Made by a program: the position numbers and the translations under genes
Shown here: positions 22,711-31,499 of the stretch, piece by piece
How positions within the stretch are numbered: the stretch's first letter is position 1
Layout: each line of letters opens with the position of its first letter
From: Salibaculum sp031581025
Lineage (GTDB): Bacteria > Pseudomonadota > Alphaproteobacteria > Rhodobacterales > Rhodobacteraceae
NCBI RefSeq assembly: GCF_031581025.1
Contig: NZ_JAVLCA010000027.1
Strand: one strand, 5' to 3'
DNA length: 32,469 nucleotides
The notes under the pieces: model-generated
What the model saw: only the letters and a program-made list of their open reading frames with translations
Database searches by the model: none
Told to the model about the DNA's origin: nothing

Positions 22711-23600
22711 GGCGCCACCTGCAGGAACAGGCCCGCCTGCGCCAGCCTGGCGATGACGCGGGGCCGGTCCAGCACCATGACGCCCCCGGCCTGCACCACG
22801 ATGCCCGCCAGCCCGGCCCGGACCACCTGATCGGCCGTTTCGGGCCCGATCAGCGGCATGTCCGCGCGCAGCTCCTGGCCCGGTTTGGGCGCCTTGAACA
22901 GCACCCCGCCGGCCGGGTCGGGGCGCGGGGGCTGCTGGCCCGTGAACCAGTCGGCCACGGCGGTAAAGGGGCTGGCCAGGGTATCCCAGGAATCTTCTGC
23001 GTTGAGAGGTGGCGGCGTCCCGCCAGCAAGATCGGCCAGCATGGCGGCAGTGCCGCGGGCGTCCTCGCGCGCGATCACCCGCCCGCCGGCCACGACCACC
23101 GCCTGGCCCCGGTCAGCGCGGCCCATCTCGGCAAGCGCGGCGCGGGCGGCGGCCTGATCTGCCTCGATCCCCGCGGGCAGGGTGCCGCAGACCAGGCCCT
23201 CGGGCGGGACCAGATCGGGATCGACCTGATGCGCGCCGACCACCGCCAGCCCGTGGTCCTCTATGATCGCGATGATCTCGCGCAGGGTACCGTCGTCGCC
23301 CAGGGCCATGGCCGCCGTCAGGCGCGGCACAAGCGGTGCGGTCAGGGCGTCGATGCGCGTGGGGTCCACCTCTGGACGCCGCACCGCCCCAGCCAGGCAG
23401 ACCTGCGTCACGCCGCGCTCCACCAGCGTGGCAAGAAAACGGCCCAGGGTTTCCAATCGAAAGCTCAGGCGCTGGAAATCGCCCGCCACCTCGGAGGAAA
23501 ACGGCGCCATTTCGCAGATCAGGGGCGGTTCGCTGCGATCGGCCAGCACCCGGGCCAGGTGGGGCGGCAGACCGCCCTGCCCTGCGACCAGCGCCAGCAT
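22707..23600 (-). CDS. lpxI: UDP-2,3-diacylglucosamine diphosphatase LpxI
   Basis: The 297-aa product belongs to the LpxI (formerly DUF1009) family, which replaces LpxH in Alphaproteobacteria and cleaves UDP-2,3-diacylglucosamine to lipid X. The N-terminus MLALVAGQGGLPPHLA is the family hallmark, and RADMPLIGPETADQV carries the conserved Asp of the C-terminal domain. It overlaps lpxA by one base (TGATG) upstream and lpxB by four bases downstream, so translation of the three is coupled. Confidence 0.95.
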   Translation of the reverse strand: MLALVAGQGGLPPHLARVLADRSEPPLICEMAPFSSEVAGDFQRLSFRLETLGRFLATLVERGVTQVCLAGAVRRPEVDPTRIDALTAPLVPRLTAAMALGDDGTLREIIAIIEDHGLAVVGAHQVDPDLVPPEGLVCGTLPAGIEADQAAARAALAEMGRADRGQAVVVAGGRVIAREDARGTAAMLADLAGGTPPPLNAEDSWDTLASPFTAVADWFTGQQPPRPDPAGGVLFKAPKPGQELRADMPLIGPETADQVVRAGLAGIVVQAGGVMVLDRPRVIARLAQAGLFLQVAP

Positions 23601-24382
23601 CAGGGCGTCAGGAAGTTGCGGTCGCTCTCGCCCAGGATGAAGGCGACCATCTCGGCCACATAGGCACTGTCGCTTTCTTCCGACAGGCGCCGGGCCCGGT
23701 CCATGAAGCTGCCCTCGCCGTCGCGCAGCGTCTGGAATGCGGCCCGCAGCGCGGTGATGTCCGCACGGTTCACCCCCCGGCGCTTGAGCCCCACGAGGTT
23801 GAGCCCGTCCAGCGCCCCGCGCGGCCCTTGCACGAGGCCATGCGGGATCACGTCATTGGCCACCATGGACAGCGCGCCGATGATGGCGCCCTTGCCGATG
23901 CGCACGAACTGATGCACGCCGCAGAGCCCGCCGACGATCACGTCATCCTCGATGACGACATGCCCGGCGATGGCGCTCTGGTTGACGATGATCACGTTGT
24001 CGCCGATCTGCGCGTCATGGGCGATGTGGCACCCGGCCATGAACAGGCCGTCGTCGCCCACCCGCGTCACGCCGCCGCCGCCGGCGGTACCGCTGTTCAT
24101 GGTGACATGCTCGCGGATGCGGTTGCGCGCGCCGATACGCAGCCGGGTCTCTTCGCCGCCGAACTTGAGGTCCTGGGGGATCTCGCCGATCACCGAGAAG
24201 GGAAAGATCGTCGTGCCCGCGCCGACATGGGTGTCGCCGGTGACCACGACATGGGACTTGAGCGCGACCCCGTCGCCCAGCCGGACCTGCGGGCCGACCA
24301 TGCAGAAGGGCCCGACACGGCAGCCCGCGCCGAGCTCGGCGCCGGGCTCGACGATGGCGCTGGGATGAATGTCGGTGCTCAC
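23600..24382 (-). CDS. lpxA: UDP-N-acetylglucosamine acyltransferase
   Basis: The 260-aa left-handed beta-helix enzyme catalyses the first step of lipid A synthesis. Hexapeptide repeats run through the N-terminal two thirds, with the catalytic His of CHIAHDAQIG (H122) and conserved GEIPQDLKF. The helical C-terminal domain holds VGLKRRGV. The start is GTG at 24382, which overlaps the fabZ stop (GTGA); no ATG suits. Confidence 0.96.
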   Translation of the reverse strand: MSTDIHPSAIVEPGAELGAGCRVGPFCMVGPQVRLGDGVALKSHVVVTGDTHVGAGTTIFPFSVIGEIPQDLKFGGEETRLRIGARNRIREHVTMNSGTAGGGGVTRVGDDGLFMAGCHIAHDAQIGDNVIIVNQSAIAGHVVIEDDVIVGGLCGVHQFVRIGKGAIIGALSMVANDVIPHGLVQGPRGALDGLNLVGLKRRGVNRADITALRAAFQTLRDGEGSFMDRARRLSEESDSAYVAEMVAFILGESDRNFLTP

Positions 24383-24840
24383 CCGGAGAGGTCCATCATG
24401 GCGGTGAAATCGGCCTCGGCGGCCATCTCGCCCTCGACCGTAGCGACGCCCTTGAACTTCCAGACCTTGCCGCCGGGCTTGCCGCGCGTGGTCTCGACCT
24501 GCATCTCCAGCACGTCGCCGGGGACGACCTTGCGGCGGAACTTGGCGTTGTCGATTCCCATGAAGTAGATCAGCATGTTCTTGTCGGCCAGGCCCAGAGT
24601 GCTGCCCACCATAACGGCGGCGGTCTGGGCCATGGCCTCGATGATGGTCACGCCGGGCATGATCGGCGTGCCCGGAAAATGGCCCTGGAAATGCGGCTCG
24701 TTCATGGTGACATTCTTGAGTCCGCGGGCTGACGTGGTGCCCGCGATATCCACCACCTTGTCGACCAGAAGGAAGGGATAGCGATGCGGCAGGATGCGCT
24801 GGATCAGCTGGATGTCGGCGGTTGTCACGGGCTCGGTCAT
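24379..24840 (-). CDS. fabZ: 3-hydroxyacyl-ACP dehydratase FabZ
   Basis: The 153-aa hot-dog enzyme dehydrates 3-hydroxyacyl-ACP in fatty-acid synthesis and competes with LpxA for hydroxyacyl-ACP, which explains their pairing. It has HRYPFLLVDKV, the catalytic His of HFPGTPIMPGV (H54) and Glu of IIEAMAQ (E68). AGGAGTTCCC precedes ATG 24840. It is 62 bp after skp and coupled to lpxA. Confidence 0.97.
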   Translation of the reverse strand: MTEPVTTADIQLIQRILPHRYPFLLVDKVVDIAGTTSARGLKNVTMNEPHFQGHFPGTPIMPGVTIIEAMAQTAAVMVGSTLGLADKNMLIYFMGIDNAKFRRKVVPGDVLEMQVETTRGKPGGKVWKFKGVATVEGEMAAEADFTAMMDLSG

Positions 24841-24902
24841 GGGAACTCCTGCAGGATGGCCTGAGAGGGGTTAGCAACTGGGCCGGGGCGGGGCAAGCGG
24901 GC

Positions 24903-25487
24903 TCAGTCCTGCCGGAAGGCGGCACCGTCGCCGATCTGATCGTCGATGCGGGCAATGGCGGCCTCGGTGATGTCGATCCGGTCAAGCGAGAGCAGCACCG
25001 ACTGCTGATGCATTATGACCGAGGCGCCGCGGTCGGTCAGGATCTCGCCCAGGATCGGCTGGATGACGCGGACGAAGTCGTCCTGGGCGCGCTCCAGGCT
25101 TTCCTCGATCGCGGTCTCCTTGGCGTCCTGGGCGTTGCGGATGCCCCGGGCCTTCTCATCGAAGGCGGCGGCCTCTTCACGAAAGACCTCCGGGTCCATG
25201 TCGGGGCGGCGCTCGGTCAGATCCAGTTCCTCGGCGCGCAGATCCTCGGCGATATTGCGGTTCTCGTTGGCCAGGGCACGGCGCTCGGCGTTGTAATCCT
25301 CGACCACGGCCTTGCCGAACTCGGACTCCTGGAACAACTGTTCCAGGTCGATGGTCAGGATCGGCGTGTCCATCGTGGCGACAGGGAAATCCCCGCCCTG
25401 GGGCACTTCGGCCCCGTCTTGCGCCATGGCGCCCTGCCCCAGCAGCGCCAGCGTCAGGATTGCCAGCCAGCGCGCGGCGCGGGGCAT
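24903..25487 (-). CDS. skp: OmpH/Skp family periplasmic chaperone
   Basis: The 194-aa product starts with a signal peptide (MPRAARWLAILTLALLGQGAMA) and continues with ILTIDLEQLFQESEFG, then a long charged helical region of Skp type (residues about 60-140), and a closing strand-helix part. Skp trimers hold unfolded outer-membrane proteins on their way to BamA. Its ATG overlaps the bamA stop by one base (TGATG), as in most relatives of this locus. Confidence 0.93.
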   Translation of the reverse strand: MPRAARWLAILTLALLGQGAMAQDGAEVPQGGDFPVATMDTPILTIDLEQLFQESEFGKAVVEDYNAERRALANENRNIAEDLRAEELDLTERRPDMDPEVFREEAAAFDEKARGIRNAQDAKETAIEESLERAQDDFVRVIQPILGEILTDRGASVIMHQQSVLLSLDRIDITEAAIARIDDQIGDGAAFRQD

Positions 25488-27808
25488 CAGAACTCCGTCG
25501 AGATGGTCAGGTCAAAGCCCTGGGTCTTGTCTTCGGGCTGCACGTCGATCGGCTCGGAGAAGTTGAAGCGCAGCGGCCCGATGGGCGTGGTCCAGAAGAT
25601 CGAGACGCCGGCGATGGTGCGGGGCGTGTAATCGTTGTACAGGACGTTGCCCTTCGTCATTGGCTGCCCGATATCCCAGACCGACCCGTGGTCAAGGAAA
25701 ACGCCGCCGGTGATGCCGTATTCCTCGGGCAGGCCGAGGGGTAATTCCGCTTCCAGCCGCGCAACGGCAAAATAGTTGCCGCCCAGGGCGTCGTCGCTCG
25801 CGTCGTCGCGCGGGCCGATGCCACCCGGCTCGAAGCCACGCATCATGCGGCTGCCCAGGAAATAGCGATCGGTGATCCGGCTCTCGCCGTCGTTATAGGC
25901 CAGCGCGCCACCCTCGAGGGTGGCGCGCAGCGTCACCTCCTCGTTGAGGACCATGGTTTGCGCTGTCGCCCGCGCCGAGGTCTTGATGAAGGTGTTGTCG
26001 CCGAAACCGAACTGCTGACCGAACCGCAGCAGCACGCCGGCGGTCGGGTTCAACCCGCTGCGGCGGGTGTCGAAGCTGTAGGTATAGCCGAGGCTGTTGG
26101 TGCCCACCGCGCCCTTGTCATCTTCGATGAAAGTCGAGTCCGTCTCGATGTTGAACAGATCGGTGTAGTCGTATTCGTAGTAGACTGTCAGGCGGCCGTT
26201 CTCGCTGACCGGGAAGTTCAGCGAGGGGCGCAGGCCGAAACTCCGCGTGTCATAGAGCGTCGACCCCTGGTTGTCGGTCTGGCGGTAATCGACCGAAAAG
26301 CCGAAGCGCAGATCGCGGCCCAGCAGGCGCGGCTCGGTGAAATCGAGGCTCAGGTTCTGGGCGTCTTCCGACCACTGCAGGTCGAAGGCCAGCGCCTGCC
26401 CCCGACCCAGCAGGTTGCGCTGATTGTAGGAGGCCAGCAGCGAGAACCCGTTGTCCGTCGAATAGTTGCCGCCGAAGGACAGCGAGCCGGTAGGGCCTTC
26501 GTCCACGTCCACATCAACAACGACCTGGTCGGGGTTCGATCCCTCGCGGGTGTTCACGTCCACGTTGGAGAAAAAGCCCAGGGCGCGGATGCGTTCGGCG
26601 CTCTGGCGGATCTGGCGCGGGTTGAAGGGGTCGCCCTCGACCACGTCGAACTGCGAGCGGATCACCCGGTCGAGCGTGGTGCTGTTGCCCTCGATGTCGA
26701 TCCGCTCGACGAAGATGCGTTCGCCGCGGGTCAGCGCGAAATTCACGTCCAGCGTCAGCGCGCGGTCATTGCGCGAGATGCGCGGGTCCGCGCGGACCAG
26801 GTTCAGCCCCTCGCGGATGGCTAGGCGTTCCAGCCGCGCGATGTCGCGTTCGATCAGCGTGGGCGAATAGACCACACCGGAACGCAGCTTCAGGGCCTGT
26901 TCGAACATTGCCGGGTCGGCCTCGGGCACCTCGGACGTGACCTGCACGTCGCCCACGCGGAACTTCTGGCCTTCCTGCACGTTGAAGGTGATCAGGTAGG
27001 CGTCGCGGGCACGGGTCAGCGCCGCGTCGACGTTGAGAACCTCGAAATCCACGTAGCCGCGCGAGCGGTAGAAATCGGTCAGCACCTGGCGGTCGAATTC
27101 GATTCGATCCGAAACGAAGGTGTCGTTCTGGATGATCGCGCGCAGCAGGCCGGCCTGTTTGGTTTCCAGCACGCGGCGCAGGCGCCGGTCGGAATAGGTG
27201 CGGTTGCCCACGAAGCTGATCCGCTCCACCTCGCTGACGCCGCCCTCGGAAATCTCGAAGACCAGGTCCACGCGGTTGTCGCTGCGCCGGATGATGCGCG
27301 GCGTGACGCTGGCGTTGATGCGGCCCTGCTCGGCATAGGCCTCGACGATTCGCGCGGTGTCGGCCTCGGCCTGCGAGGGGGAATAGACCCGACGCGCCTG
27401 CGTGCGCACCAGCGGGGCAAGTTCCTCGTCCCCAAGCCTGGAATTGCCCTCGAAATTGATGCGGTTGACGGTGGGATTCTCGTCCACGGCAATCACAAGC
27501 GTTCCGCCGCGCGGGGTGACGGAGACCGTCTCGAAAAGGCCGGTGTCCCGAATGCGCTGGGCGGCGTCGTTCACCTCGCCCGCCGAGACCGTCTCGCCCT
27601 GGCCAAAGCCCAGGAAGCTCAGGATCGTGGCGGTTTCGATGCGCTGGTTGCCCTCAACCTGAACATTGCTGAAACTGTAGCTCTGCGCGCGGGCCATGCC
27701 CGCCGGCAGCGCCATAAGCACCACGACGCATACGAGGCCAAGGGCCCGGATGGGTCCCCGGAAAGACCCGGAAGAACGCGTCGGCGCGCGCGCGGCAAGA
27801 CTGCTCAT
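25487..27808 (-). CDS. bamA: Outer-membrane protein assembly factor BamA
   Basis: The 773-aa protein is the core of the BAM insertase. After a signal peptide (hydrophobic core near LVCVVVLMALPAGMARA) come five POTRA domains (beginning YSFSNVQVEGNQRI) and an Omp85 barrel with the conserved GSRMMRGFEPGGIGPRD lid-lock motif, ending in an aromatic residue (TISTEF) as outer-membrane proteins do. ATG 27808 is preferred because the promoter at 27843-27871 leaves no room for the upstream ATGs at 27829 and 27922. It is coupled to skp. Confidence 0.96.
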   Translation of the reverse strand: MSSLAARAPTRSSGSFRGPIRALGLVCVVVLMALPAGMARAQSYSFSNVQVEGNQRIETATILSFLGFGQGETVSAGEVNDAAQRIRDTGLFETVSVTPRGGTLVIAVDENPTVNRINFEGNSRLGDEELAPLVRTQARRVYSPSQAEADTARIVEAYAEQGRINASVTPRIIRRSDNRVDLVFEISEGGVSEVERISFVGNRTYSDRRLRRVLETKQAGLLRAIIQNDTFVSDRIEFDRQVLTDFYRSRGYVDFEVLNVDAALTRARDAYLITFNVQEGQKFRVGDVQVTSEVPEADPAMFEQALKLRSGVVYSPTLIERDIARLERLAIREGLNLVRADPRISRNDRALTLDVNFALTRGERIFVERIDIEGNSTTLDRVIRSQFDVVEGDPFNPRQIRQSAERIRALGFFSNVDVNTREGSNPDQVVVDVDVDEGPTGSLSFGGNYSTDNGFSLLASYNQRNLLGRGQALAFDLQWSEDAQNLSLDFTEPRLLGRDLRFGFSVDYRQTDNQGSTLYDTRSFGLRPSLNFPVSENGRLTVYYEYDYTDLFNIETDSTFIEDDKGAVGTNSLGYTYSFDTRRSGLNPTAGVLLRFGQQFGFGDNTFIKTSARATAQTMVLNEEVTLRATLEGGALAYNDGESRITDRYFLGSRMMRGFEPGGIGPRDDASDDALGGNYFAVARLEAELPLGLPEEYGITGGVFLDHGSVWDIGQPMTKGNVLYNDYTPRTIAGVSIFWTTPIGPLRFNFSEPIDVQPEDKTQGFDLTISTEF

Positions 27809-27842
27809 GTTATATGCTCGTTCAGACATCCCAGATGCGGAT

Positions 27843-27871
27843 GGTCTATCCCCCGGCATCGCGCTTGTCAA
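27843..27871 (-). promoter_or_regulatory. bamA promoter
   Basis: On the minus strand TTGACA (27871-27866), a 17-bp spacer and TAGACC (27848-27843) are the best sigma-70-like promoter of the envelope cluster. Transcription would start about 28 bases before ATG 27808. It shows that bamA-skp-fabZ-lpx need not depend on the upstream rseP message. Confidence 0.65.
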
Positions 27872-27972
27872 AGCACAGGTGCGGGACGCCGCGGTCGTCG
27901 ACAGTTGGATCGCGTTACCCATGCAGCATCCGACCCCGCCATGCTGGCGTCCCCGTCCCGGGGCACCCGGTG

Positions 27973-28101
27973 CTAGGGTGCACTGCCGACCCAGGCCCCC
28001 AGCATCAGCGCGGCCGCGAGGGCACCGAGATAGAAAACTCGATCCCGGTTGAGATCGAACAGCAGGGAAATGCCGTGATATCCTTCAGTGAGCGTCCGCA
28101 T
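27973..28101 (-). CDS. Small single-span membrane protein (42 aa) between rseP and bamA
   Basis: ATG 28101 is preceded by a perfect ribosome site (AAAGGAGG, five bases away). The 42-codon frame encodes MRTLTEGYHGISLLFDLNRD, then RVFYLGALAAALMLGAWVGS, a single hydrophobic span at the C-terminus. Codon use has the high G+C third positions of its neighbours. It lies 74 bp after rseP and 164 bp before bamA on the same strand, so it probably sits on the rseP transcript. I do not recognise the family. The position suggests an envelope role, perhaps as a membrane partner of RseP or BAM, but this is inference. Confidence 0.75.
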   Translation of the reverse strand: MRTLTEGYHGISLLFDLNRDRVFYLGALAAALMLGAWVGSAP

Positions 28102-28175
28102 GGGCCCCTCCTTTCGCGTCAATGCCGACAGGTTCGACGGCGATCATGACCGAATGAAGGCACTCCCGGGGAAAC

Positions 28176-29507
28176 TCAGGGGCACAGGAACAGGTCGTTG
28201 GCGATCGCGAAAATCATCAGCGTGCCGATCAGCGACAGCCCGATCGCCATGAGAACCCGCAGCGCGCCATCGCTGGGCGGCTTGCCGGTCACCGCTTCCC
28301 ATGCATGGAACACCAGGTGCCCGCCGTCCAGAACCGGGATCGGGAACAGGTTGAGCAGACCGATCGCCGTGGACATCACCGCGATGAAGGTGATGAAGGA
28401 TTCCGCCCCCTGGCTGGCCATGGACCCGGCGGTTTCCGCGATGCCCACCGGGCCGGACAGGTTGCAGGTGGAAATCGCCCCCGAAATGATATGCCACATC
28501 CCGTTCAGCGACTGCGCGATGATGAACCAGACCTGCTGTGCGCCCAGTTTCACGGACTCCCAAAGGCCCACGGACATGGTCTCGGGTTCGAAGAACAGTC
28601 CGCCGTTGCCGACGCCGATCTTGGGCTGGTCGCGCATCGAGCCATCCTCCTGGGGGATGGCGACCATGCGCGGGGTCAGCACCTCCTCGCGGCGTTCGCC
28701 CTCGCGCCAGACGTCGAGGGTGATCGGTTCCCCGCCGGTGGCATTCACCACATCGACCATGTCCATGAAGCTGTAGACCGGGGTCTCGTTCATCGCGAGG
28801 ATCAGGTCGCCGATGCGCAGCCCGGCATCATCCGCGGCCGAGCGCGGCGTGATCGACTGCACCCGTGAGGGCGCCGGATGCGGGCCCTGCACGGTCATGC
28901 GCGCCCCGTCGCGCCGGACCTCGTAGGCGAGCGCGGCCACCGATGGCAGAGCCTCCAGCGCCGCGCCGAACCCCTCGGGGTAGTTCAGCGGCCGGCCCTC
29001 GATGGCCAGGATGGTATCGCCCGGCTCCAGTTCCATGGCGCGGCTCTCGGGCCAGTCCGGCACGCTGGAGACCGTCAGCGGCGTCATCGGCTGACCAAGC
29101 GAGACCAGCAGCGCGGCGAAGATGAAGAACGACAGGATGAAGTTGAACACCGGCCCGGCGGCCACTGTCGCCGCGCGCGCCCAGAGCGGCGCGCCCAGCA
29201 TGGTGTTTCGGGCCTTTTCCGTGGCCCCGTCGCCGCCGACGCTGGCCGCGTTGCCGTCGCCCAGGAACTTGACGTAGCCGCCCAGCGGCAGCGCCGCCAA
29301 CTGCCAGCGGGTGCCGCGCTTGTCCATGCCCGACCAGATCACCGGGCCGAAGCCGATGGAAAAGACCTCGGCGTCGATCCCCGTCCAGCGGCCAACGATG
29401 TAGTGGCCGTATTCATGGATCGCCACGATGATGGACAGCGCCAGGATGAAGGCTAGAACGGTCAGTACGGGGCTGCCGAAATTCGGGATGAAATTCGTGA
29501 AATCCAA
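28176..29507 (-). CDS. rseP: Site-2 zinc metalloprotease RseP
   Basis: The 443-aa intramembrane protease has HEYGH (His31, Glu32, His35) in its first membrane segment, two PDZ domains between membrane segments (about residues 120-290) and the third zinc ligand in PVLDGGH near residue 393. It cuts membrane-bound anti-sigma factors and leftover signal peptides. The start is TTG at 29507, giving MDFTNFIPNFG, which matches the usual N-terminus of close relatives; no ATG upstream fits. It follows dxr by 14 bp. Confidence 0.94.
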   Translation of the reverse strand: MDFTNFIPNFGSPVLTVLAFILALSIIVAIHEYGHYIVGRWTGIDAEVFSIGFGPVIWSGMDKRGTRWQLAALPLGGYVKFLGDGNAASVGGDGATEKARNTMLGAPLWARAATVAAGPVFNFILSFFIFAALLVSLGQPMTPLTVSSVPDWPESRAMELEPGDTILAIEGRPLNYPEGFGAALEALPSVAALAYEVRRDGARMTVQGPHPAPSRVQSITPRSAADDAGLRIGDLILAMNETPVYSFMDMVDVVNATGGEPITLDVWREGERREEVLTPRMVAIPQEDGSMRDQPKIGVGNGGLFFEPETMSVGLWESVKLGAQQVWFIIAQSLNGMWHIISGAISTCNLSGPVGIAETAGSMASQGAESFITFIAVMSTAIGLLNLFPIPVLDGGHLVFHAWEAVTGKPPSDGALRVLMAIGLSLIGTLMIFAIANDLFLCP

Positions 29508-29521
29508 GGTCAGGCTCTTTT

Positions 29522-30685
29522 CTACTGCGCGATCCGGGCGCGGGCGGCGCGGCGGGCCAGCGCGTCTGCGTGTTGCACGCTATCTAGGGTGATCGTGTCA
29601 TTTTGCAGCCCCTCGCGGGACAATGTCTCGTCGAGCACCGCCTCGACCAGGCGCGCCATGTCCAGAAACCCGATCTCGCCCGCGATGAAGGCATCCAGCG
29701 CGGCCTCCTTGGCGCCGTTGAACAGGGCCCCGGCCAGCCCGCCCTGGGCCATCACCCGATGCGCCAGCGCCAGCGCCGGATAGCGCGCGGGGCAGGCTTC
29801 GCGGAAATTCAGCCGGCCGATGCGGGCAAGGTCCAGCCGCTCGACCGGGACCGGGCCACGGTTGGGCCAGTGCAGGGCATAGCCGATGGCATGGCGCATG
29901 TCCGCAGGGCCGACATGGGCCATCAGCGCCCCGTCGGTAAAGCCCACCAGCGCATGAACCAGGCTCTCGGGGTGGACGATGGCCTCGATCCGGTCGGGCG
30001 CGATGCCAAAGAACTCATGCGTTTCAATAAGTTCCATGGCCTTGTTGAACATCGAGGCGCTGTCGATGGTGATCCGCTGGCCCATGTCCCAGTTGGGGTG
30101 GGCCGAGGCCTCGGCAACGGTGACCCGTGCCAGATCCTTTGGCGGACGATCCCGGAAGGCCCCGCCGCTGGCGGTGATGATGACGCGCTCGACCGTGGCG
30201 ATATCCTCGCCCGCCAGCGCCTGGAAGATGGCCGAATGCTCGCTGTCCACGGGCAGGACCGTGGCACCGCGGCGCGCCGCCTGTCCCAGCAGCAGCGGAC
30301 CGGCGGTGACCAGCGATTCCTTGTTGGCCAGCGCCAGCGTGCTCCCCTGATCCAGCGCCGCCAGCCCCGGCGGCAAGCCCGCGGCGCCGACAATGGCCGA
30401 CATGATCCAGTCGGCCGGCCGGGCTGCGGCCTCAACGATGGCCCCGGCCCCGGCGGCGGCCTCGACGCTCGATCCGGCGAGCGCCGCGCGCAGGTCGGCC
30501 AGCCGCGCGGGGTCGGCCGTCACGGCGATCTCGGCGCCGAATTCCGTCGCATCCGCCGCAAGCCGCGCGATGTTGCGCCCTCCGGTCAGGGCCACGACCC
30601 GGTAGGCCGCGGGCGCGCGGCGCACCAGATCCAGCGTGGATTGCCCGATCGAGCCGGTCGCGCCAAGGATGCTGATCCGCCTCAT
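29522..30685 (-). CDS. dxr: 1-deoxy-D-xylulose 5-phosphate reductoisomerase
   Basis: The 387-aa enzyme makes MEP, the first dedicated step of the non-mevalonate isoprenoid route, and so supplies the substrate for UppS upstream. It has the NADPH-binding GATGSIGQSTLDLV, LANKESLV, the metal-binding DSEHSAIF, the flexible loop AHPNWDMG and KAMELIEAH-like KAMELIETHEFF. It overlaps cdsA by four bases (ATGA). Confidence 0.97.
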   Translation of the reverse strand: MRRISILGATGSIGQSTLDLVRRAPAAYRVVALTGGRNIARLAADATEFGAEIAVTADPARLADLRAALAGSSVEAAAGAGAIVEAAARPADWIMSAIVGAAGLPPGLAALDQGSTLALANKESLVTAGPLLLGQAARRGATVLPVDSEHSAIFQALAGEDIATVERVIITASGGAFRDRPPKDLARVTVAEASAHPNWDMGQRITIDSASMFNKAMELIETHEFFGIAPDRIEAIVHPESLVHALVGFTDGALMAHVGPADMRHAIGYALHWPNRGPVPVERLDLARIGRLNFREACPARYPALALAHRVMAQGGLAGALFNGAKEAALDAFIAGEIGFLDMARLVEAVLDETLSREGLQNDTITLDSVQHADALARRAARARIAQ

Positions 30686-31494
30686 GACACCCCTCCCGGC
30701 AGGCCCAGCAGCCCCGCGACCAGCAGCAGCGCCAGCGCCGCCCCCAGCAGCGCATCAAAACGATCGAACAGCCCGCCGTGGCCGGGGATCAGCGCCGAGC
30801 TGTCCTTGACGCCCTGGCGGCGCTTGAAGGCGCTTTCGGCGATGTCGCCCATCTGCCCGGCCAGGCTCAGCAGCACCGACAGCGCGACGATCCCCGGCCC
30901 CACGGGCGTGAGCGCGGCGAAAACCGCCCCGACCCCGGCCGCGGCGATCCAGCCCGCGACGGTGCCGGCCCAGGTCTTCTTGGGGCTGACCGCGGGCCAG
31001 AATTTCGGCCCGCCCAGGGCCTTGCCCGCGAAATATCCGGCGATATCGGTCACGACCACCAGGCTGACCAGCCAGATCAGCCAGGTGAACCCGTAGTCCA
31101 GCCGGAAATGCACCAGCCCCCAGCCCGCCACCTGGATGGCCAGGGCGAAAATGGCGAAGCTCAACCGCTCGCGCCGCAGGACCAGAATGCCAACAAGCGG
31201 CGCCATAAGGAAAAGCGGCAGGAATGCCCTTGTCTCGGGGTCGCCGAAGACCTTACCGGCCATGACCGAAGCCACCCCGGCGGCCAGCAGCATCCCCGAG
31301 ACGGGCGAGGTGCCGCGGATCATAATCCAGCATTCCCAGACCATGACAGCGGTCACGAAGATCACCAGCATCTGGAACCAGACCCCGCCCAGCAGGATCG
31401 CTGCCACGCCGGCACCCCCCATGGCGACACCGGACCACAGGCGGGTCGAGAGGTCTCCCCATTTGCCGGGCATCTCTGGCGGCGGCACCTTCAC
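30682..31494 (-). CDS. cdsA: Phosphatidate cytidylyltransferase
   Basis: The 270-aa integral membrane enzyme makes CDP-diacylglycerol from phosphatidate and CTP. It has about seven hydrophobic segments and the C-terminal family signature SAFKRRQGVKDSSALIPGHG followed by GLFDRFD. The GTG at 31494 starts five bases after the uppS stop; a short hydrophilic N-terminus (Lys, Pro-rich) precedes the first span. AAGG about ten bases before is only a fair ribosome site, so translation is probably coupled to uppS. Confidence 0.94.
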   Translation of the reverse strand: MKVPPPEMPGKWGDLSTRLWSGVAMGGAGVAAILLGGVWFQMLVIFVTAVMVWECWIMIRGTSPVSGMLLAAGVASVMAGKVFGDPETRAFLPLFLMAPLVGILVLRRERLSFAIFALAIQVAGWGLVHFRLDYGFTWLIWLVSLVVVTDIAGYFAGKALGGPKFWPAVSPKKTWAGTVAGWIAAAGVGAVFAALTPVGPGIVALSVLLSLAGQMGDIAESAFKRRQGVKDSSALIPGHGGLFDRFDALLGAALALLLVAGLLGLPGGVS

Positions 31495-31499
31495 CGGGG

